In this document: positions 61,177 through 64,000 of the stretch, in pieces | How the letters are laid out: every line of letters begins with the position of its first letter | Position numbering within the stretch: the first letter of the stretch is position 1 | Assembly (NCBI GenBank): GCA_016302585.1 | Contig: JAEDNI010000001.1 | Span: 21,230-85,229 of the forward strand | Direction: 5' to 3' | Source: Paludibacteraceae bacterium | GTDB lineage: Bacteria; Bacteroidota; Bacteroidia; Bacteroidales; Paludibacteraceae | Length of the DNA stretch: 64,000 nucleotides | Program-made: the position numbers and the translations under genes | Notes under the pieces: generated by a model | What the model saw: only the letters and a program-made list of their open reading frames with translations | Database searches by the model: none | What the model was told of the DNA's origin: nothing

Positions 61177-62144
61177 TAGATTTCCTCTTTGATCAGATAG
61201 TCGTTTCTACTGGGACTGTTGCGAATGATCAATTCCGCCAAGAAACCGGCCAGGAACAGCATACAACCCAAAATCATCATCAGTATCGCGATGTGAAAAT
61301 ACGGATTCACACCCACCAACATCGCTTGTACATGGTGCGAGAGCGCATAGAGTTTCATGCTGCCCACTACAATCACCGCTATAAATCCGATGAAGAACAT
61401 CAGGCTGCCTGCCAAACCGAAGAAGTGCATCGGCTGTTTACCGAATTTGTTCAGGAACCACAGCGTCATAAGGTCCAGATAACCGTTCACAAAACGGTTG
61501 ATACCGAACTTTGAAGTACCGAACTCACGCTTGCGATGCTGTACCACTTTCTCGCCGATCTTCGTAAAACCGGCATTCTTCGCAAGGAACGGAATATAGC
61601 GGTGCATTTCGCTGAATACCTCGATATTCTTCACCACTTCTTTGCGATAGGCCTTCAATCCGCAGTTCATGTCGTGCAACTTGATACCCGTCACATGACG
61701 TGCCGTAGCATTGAAGAGCTTGGAAGGAATATTCTTCGTAAATTTATTATCGTAACGTTTCTGTTTCCATCCGCTCACTAAATCAAAACCGTCCTCTTTG
61801 ATCATTCGGTAGAGTTCCGGTATCTCGTCCGGAGAATCCTGCAGGTCAGCATCCATCGTAATAACCACATCCCCTTCCGCTGCTTTAAAACCGCAGTATA
61901 ACGCCGCACTCTTTCCGTAATTTCTACGGAAACAGATACCTCTTACAACTCCTTCTTTCGCCTTTTTACTTTCTTCTTTCAATTGGCTGATAACTTCCCA
62001 CGACTCATCCGTCGATCCGTCATTGACGAAGATGACTTCATAAGAGAACTTGTTCTCTTTCATCACCTTCGCTATCCATTCGTATAACTTCGGTAGCGAC
62101 TCTGCCTCGTTATACAAAGGTACAATAACTGAAATATCCATCAA
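61176..62144 (-). CDS. Family 2 glycosyltransferase with C-terminal membrane helices
   Basis: 322 aa, GtrB/ArnC-like: VIVPLYNEAESLPKL, VNDGSTDESWEV, DADLQDSP, GLKAYRKEVV, then two C-terminal membrane segments (SLMFFIGFIAVIVVGSMKLY and FHIAILMMILGCMLFLAGFL). It transfers a sugar to undecaprenyl phosphate. Tract V (61955-61982) encodes LKEESKKAKEG between strand and helix of the GT-A fold, lengthening that loop. Confidence 0.88.
   Translation of the reverse strand: MMDISVIVPLYNEAESLPKLYEWIAKVMKENKFSYEVIFVNDGSTDESWEVISQLKEESKKAKEGVVRGICFRRNYGKSAALYCGFKAAEGDVVITMDADLQDSPDEIPELYRMIKEDGFDLVSGWKQKRYDNKFTKNIPSKLFNATARHVTGIKLHDMNCGLKAYRKEVVKNIEVFSEMHRYIPFLAKNAGFTKIGEKVVQHRKREFGTSKFGINRFVNGYLDLMTLWFLNKFGKQPMHFFGLAGSLMFFIGFIAVIVVGSMKLYALSHHVQAMLVGVNPYFHIAILMMILGCMLFLAGFLAELIIRNSPSRNDYLIKEEI
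61955..61982 (-). repeat. Heptamer tract V (in frame in glycosyltransferase gene)
   Basis: Four 7-bp units (CTTTCGC, CTTTTTA, then CTTTCTT, CTTTCAA) encoding a Lys/Glu-rich loop. Confidence 0.6.
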
Positions 62145-62150
62145 TAACTA

Positions 62151-63845
62151 TTATTTTATTCTTTGTCCGGTAATATTAAAGATCTGTCCGTTCACCTCGA
62201 TATACAGGTGCCCGTCGATCAATAATTTGTGATTGGTGATTGGTGATTGTTGATTTTCGATATCCGTAGCGGCACAGGAAGTGAGGAAATCGGAATAGGT
62301 AGTCACAACCCCCTGTCCGTTCATCGTCACTTTGAGTGCCTGGATGCGTCGATGCTTGCTGTCTCCGCCTACGGTGAAAGTGACGGCGTCGGCAGAACCG
62401 GTCCACGTACTGCCGTTCAGCGTACCCGTATTCGCAGTAATCGGGTTCGTGTTATCGCCCGAACCGAAACTGAACTCGATCTTCGTGATATCCTCCGCTG
62501 TGACGGTCATCGTGTTACCCGGATAGCATCGTACAGCCGTGCCGGTGTTGTAATACGCGGGGTCGGTCGAACTGGAGCCTTTGCTGAACGAAGCGGTCAC
62601 GTCGCCTACGGTCAGAGAAGATATCTTGGCGCCATTCGCATAGTTCTGCGCAGAGAAGTCGAGGGTCTCGGAGGACTCGACGACTCCGGTCTGTTGGGTG
62701 TCTTTATGGGCGAAGACGGCATGATAGGTCACGTCCTTCACGACCGCCGGCATCTCCAATGCGGTGAAGATCGTTTCTGCGTCGTCAGGCAGATAGTCAG
62801 GTAATATCCCGGACCAGCTTGCTCCGCACCAACAGTAGAACGTCTCGCTGGTTTCAGAGCAGGAGACAGGCGTCTCCGGCAGAGAAGCCGGCTTGCTGTT
62901 CTCCCGTACGGAATCCACTCTCAGCACTTCGCCGTTCACCATCCACGTGACGCCGTACTTCACAGCGCCGGTCTGACCTTCGCAGGTAGGCACCATAGCG
63001 GACAGATCCACCGTCTGCCCCACTTTATCGCCCCAGATATACTCCACCAGATCAGGATAGTCGATGAAGGGGTTGCGGTTGTTTTGTTCCCCATAGACGG
63101 CCTGGTTACGGTCGATCTCTTTCTCACTGACCGGGTCGTTCCGGTGCCACTGAAGCAGGAAATTAAGAGCGTAGGTAGTGAGGTTTGTGGGATTAGAAGA
63201 GAACATCCGCGAACCATTTCCTGAGTTTAGGACGTTACTCCGATACCGCGCTACCATATAGAAGAACGTGCGTGCGAAGTCGCCTTTGTAGCGGTCATCG
63301 GGTTCATACACCGTTCCCACACCGGCTTTCGACGAGCCGAGTTTACCCAGACCGTGCTTGTCCGGATCACCGGAGAAACCGCTGAACGTAGATACGACGC
63401 CGTAGGGGTAGTTCGAACGCAAGTTGTTGATACGTGCATCGGTCGGATAGACATTAAACATATCCGACACCATCGGTCCGGAACCAAGCCAGGACTGACA
63501 GCACACATGCTCTTTGTTCCATCCGTCGCATACTTTCTTCTGCGGTATGTTTGCATCCTCATAGGTGAAACGGCATGTGGAATACATATCCCAAAGGGTA
63601 TCAGAATAGAAATCGGTATTCAGATAATGCGGTTCGAGAGCCTTATACGAGATCTCTTTATAGTCTTTGGAGATACAGGTGTTAAGGGCATTGAGGATGT
63701 TATCCGCTCCTTTCTTTCCGCTCACGCCGTCGTAATAACCGTCCGGGATAGCCGCTACGCCTGTGATGACATTGCCAAACGCCGGAGCACTGAACAGCAG
63801 GCTCAGAACACAGCACCCTATCAGTTGTAATTTCTTATTGCTCAT
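62151..63845 (-). CDS. Secreted endonuclease I family protein with C-terminal modules
   Basis: 564 aa with signal peptide (LIGCCVLSLLFSAPAFG). The endonuclease I core occupies ~25-290: WNKEHVCCQSWLGSGPMVSD and MFNVYPTDARINNLRSNYPYG. The canonical core has NIEHSF and HLxP; here EHVCCQSW and NVYPTDARIN, so the catalytic His is kept. Then come a Cys-containing region and a beta domain (~380-530) absent from the paralogue at 19001. It ends in the tail LLIDGHLYIEVNGQIFNITG, preceded by tract Q (62225-62266). Confidence 0.85.
   Translation of the reverse strand: MSNKKLQLIGCCVLSLLFSAPAFGNVITGVAAIPDGYYDGVSGKKGADNILNALNTCISKDYKEISYKALEPHYLNTDFYSDTLWDMYSTCRFTYEDANIPQKKVCDGWNKEHVCCQSWLGSGPMVSDMFNVYPTDARINNLRSNYPYGVVSTFSGFSGDPDKHGLGKLGSSKAGVGTVYEPDDRYKGDFARTFFYMVARYRSNVLNSGNGSRMFSSNPTNLTTYALNFLLQWHRNDPVSEKEIDRNQAVYGEQNNRNPFIDYPDLVEYIWGDKVGQTVDLSAMVPTCEGQTGAVKYGVTWMVNGEVLRVDSVRENSKPASLPETPVSCSETSETFYCWCGASWSGILPDYLPDDAETIFTALEMPAVVKDVTYHAVFAHKDTQQTGVVESSETLDFSAQNYANGAKISSLTVGDVTASFSKGSSSTDPAYYNTGTAVRCYPGNTMTVTAEDITKIEFSFGSGDNTNPITANTGTLNGSTWTGSADAVTFTVGGDSKHRRIQALKVTMNGQGVVTTYSDFLTSCAATDIENQQSPITNHKLLIDGHLYIEVNGQIFNITGQRIK
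62225..62266 (-). repeat. Heptamer tract Q (in frame before the endonuclease tail)
   Basis: Six 7-bp units (ATTTGTG, ATTGGTG, then ATTGGTG, ATTGTTG, ATTTTCG, ATATCCG), directly before the C-terminal tail and encoding ENQQSPITNHK. Confidence 0.85.
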
Positions 63846-63852
63846 TACTCAT

Positions 63853-64000
63853 TTATTTCACGCGTTGTCCCTGGATAGTAAACAACTGGTTATTATGGAT
63901 GATATAGAGTTGACCGCCGACGAGAATCTTACGGGTAGCCGCCTTATCCTCCATCACAGGATCCACTTCCATGGTTCCTTGACAGGACGTGATATAACGG
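63853..64000 (-). CDS. C-terminal end of another secreted protein (5' end outside window)
   Basis: Read on the minus strand from the right edge, the frame is open to a TAA at 63853-63855. The last 49 codons include KILVGGQLYIIHNNQLFTIQ plus GQRVK, the same C-terminal tail type as the two endonucleases and the remnant at 20278. No heptamer tract precedes the tail here; MEVDPVMEDKAATR does. The rest of the protein is off the window. Confidence 0.75.
   Translation of the reverse strand, partial: RYITSCQGTMEVDPVMEDKAATRKILVGGQLYIIHNNQLFTIQGQRVK

Overview
The window is chromosomal DNA from a member of the Bacteroidota, most likely order Bacteroidales (gut or rumen type). Three things point there. 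The promoters have the Bacteroidetes form (YTTG, 20 bases, TAnnTTTG). Many exported proteins are lipoproteins with a Cys lipobox. The gene content and order (coaX / outer-membrane protein / TPR / lptC; DUF4296; a type-C-like C-terminal tail) are typical of that group. Almost everything is ordinary, tightly packed housekeeping DNA in short operons. No tRNA, rRNA, CRISPR array, prophage or insertion sequence was seen.

Layout. 1-6846 (+): end of a secreted protein, dnaE, folC, prmA, crp-like regulator. 6880-18889 (-): an eight-gene operon with an AspT-like transporter, MATE pump, RND adaptor and pump, a phosphopantetheinyl transferase, dnaX, a YgiQ-type radical SAM protein and an M23 peptidase. 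19001-21573: endonuclease I, a decayed gene, a tiny lipoprotein, a 16-bp tandem array and a second decayed stretch. 21574-29546: murG (+); argS, glycosyltransferase and metallo-hydrolase (-); two GH13 amylases (+). 29603-36497 (-): fabG, lptC, TPR protein, outer-membrane protein, coaX, AMP-forming ligase, small membrane protein. 36662-39077 (+): SAM-II riboswitch, metK, lspA, DUF4296 lipoprotein. 39092-43154 (-): holA, nucleotidyltransferase, sugar transferase, DUF456. 43277-49094 (+): prfB, C1 peptidase, YigZ-like, acyltransferase, coaD, S41 protease. 49121-52024 (-): SDR, OYE-type reductase and steroid 5-alpha-reductase-like protein, a plausible steroid or bile-acid reduction cluster. 52123-57086 (-): EamA transporter, acyltransferase, HAD hydrolase, GH3-family ligase, secreted protein. 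57549-58433 (-): lipoprotein. 58669-59961 (+): PagL-like lipid A deacylase. 59944-64000 (-): helical protein, glycosyltransferase, second endonuclease I and the tail of another secreted protein.

The least expected signal is not a gene. About twenty short tracts (about 20-45 bp) of degenerate repeats with an exact period of 7 bp are scattered over the window. They sit in frame inside protein linkers and termini, and at gene junctions where they supply stop and start codons. They resemble the heptameric short tandem repeats (STRRs) known from filamentous cyanobacteria. Three of the four C-terminal tails of the 'LIDGQLYI...NITGQ' type in the window are immediately preceded by such a tract. A different element, a GC-rich palindrome, is inserted in frame in argS.

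A second regularity is regulatory. All thirteen promoters I recognise have exactly the same geometry, and most share an extended upstream box (YTTGYRTAT) with an A or T tract behind it. All assignments are by reading the sequence; no database search was possible.
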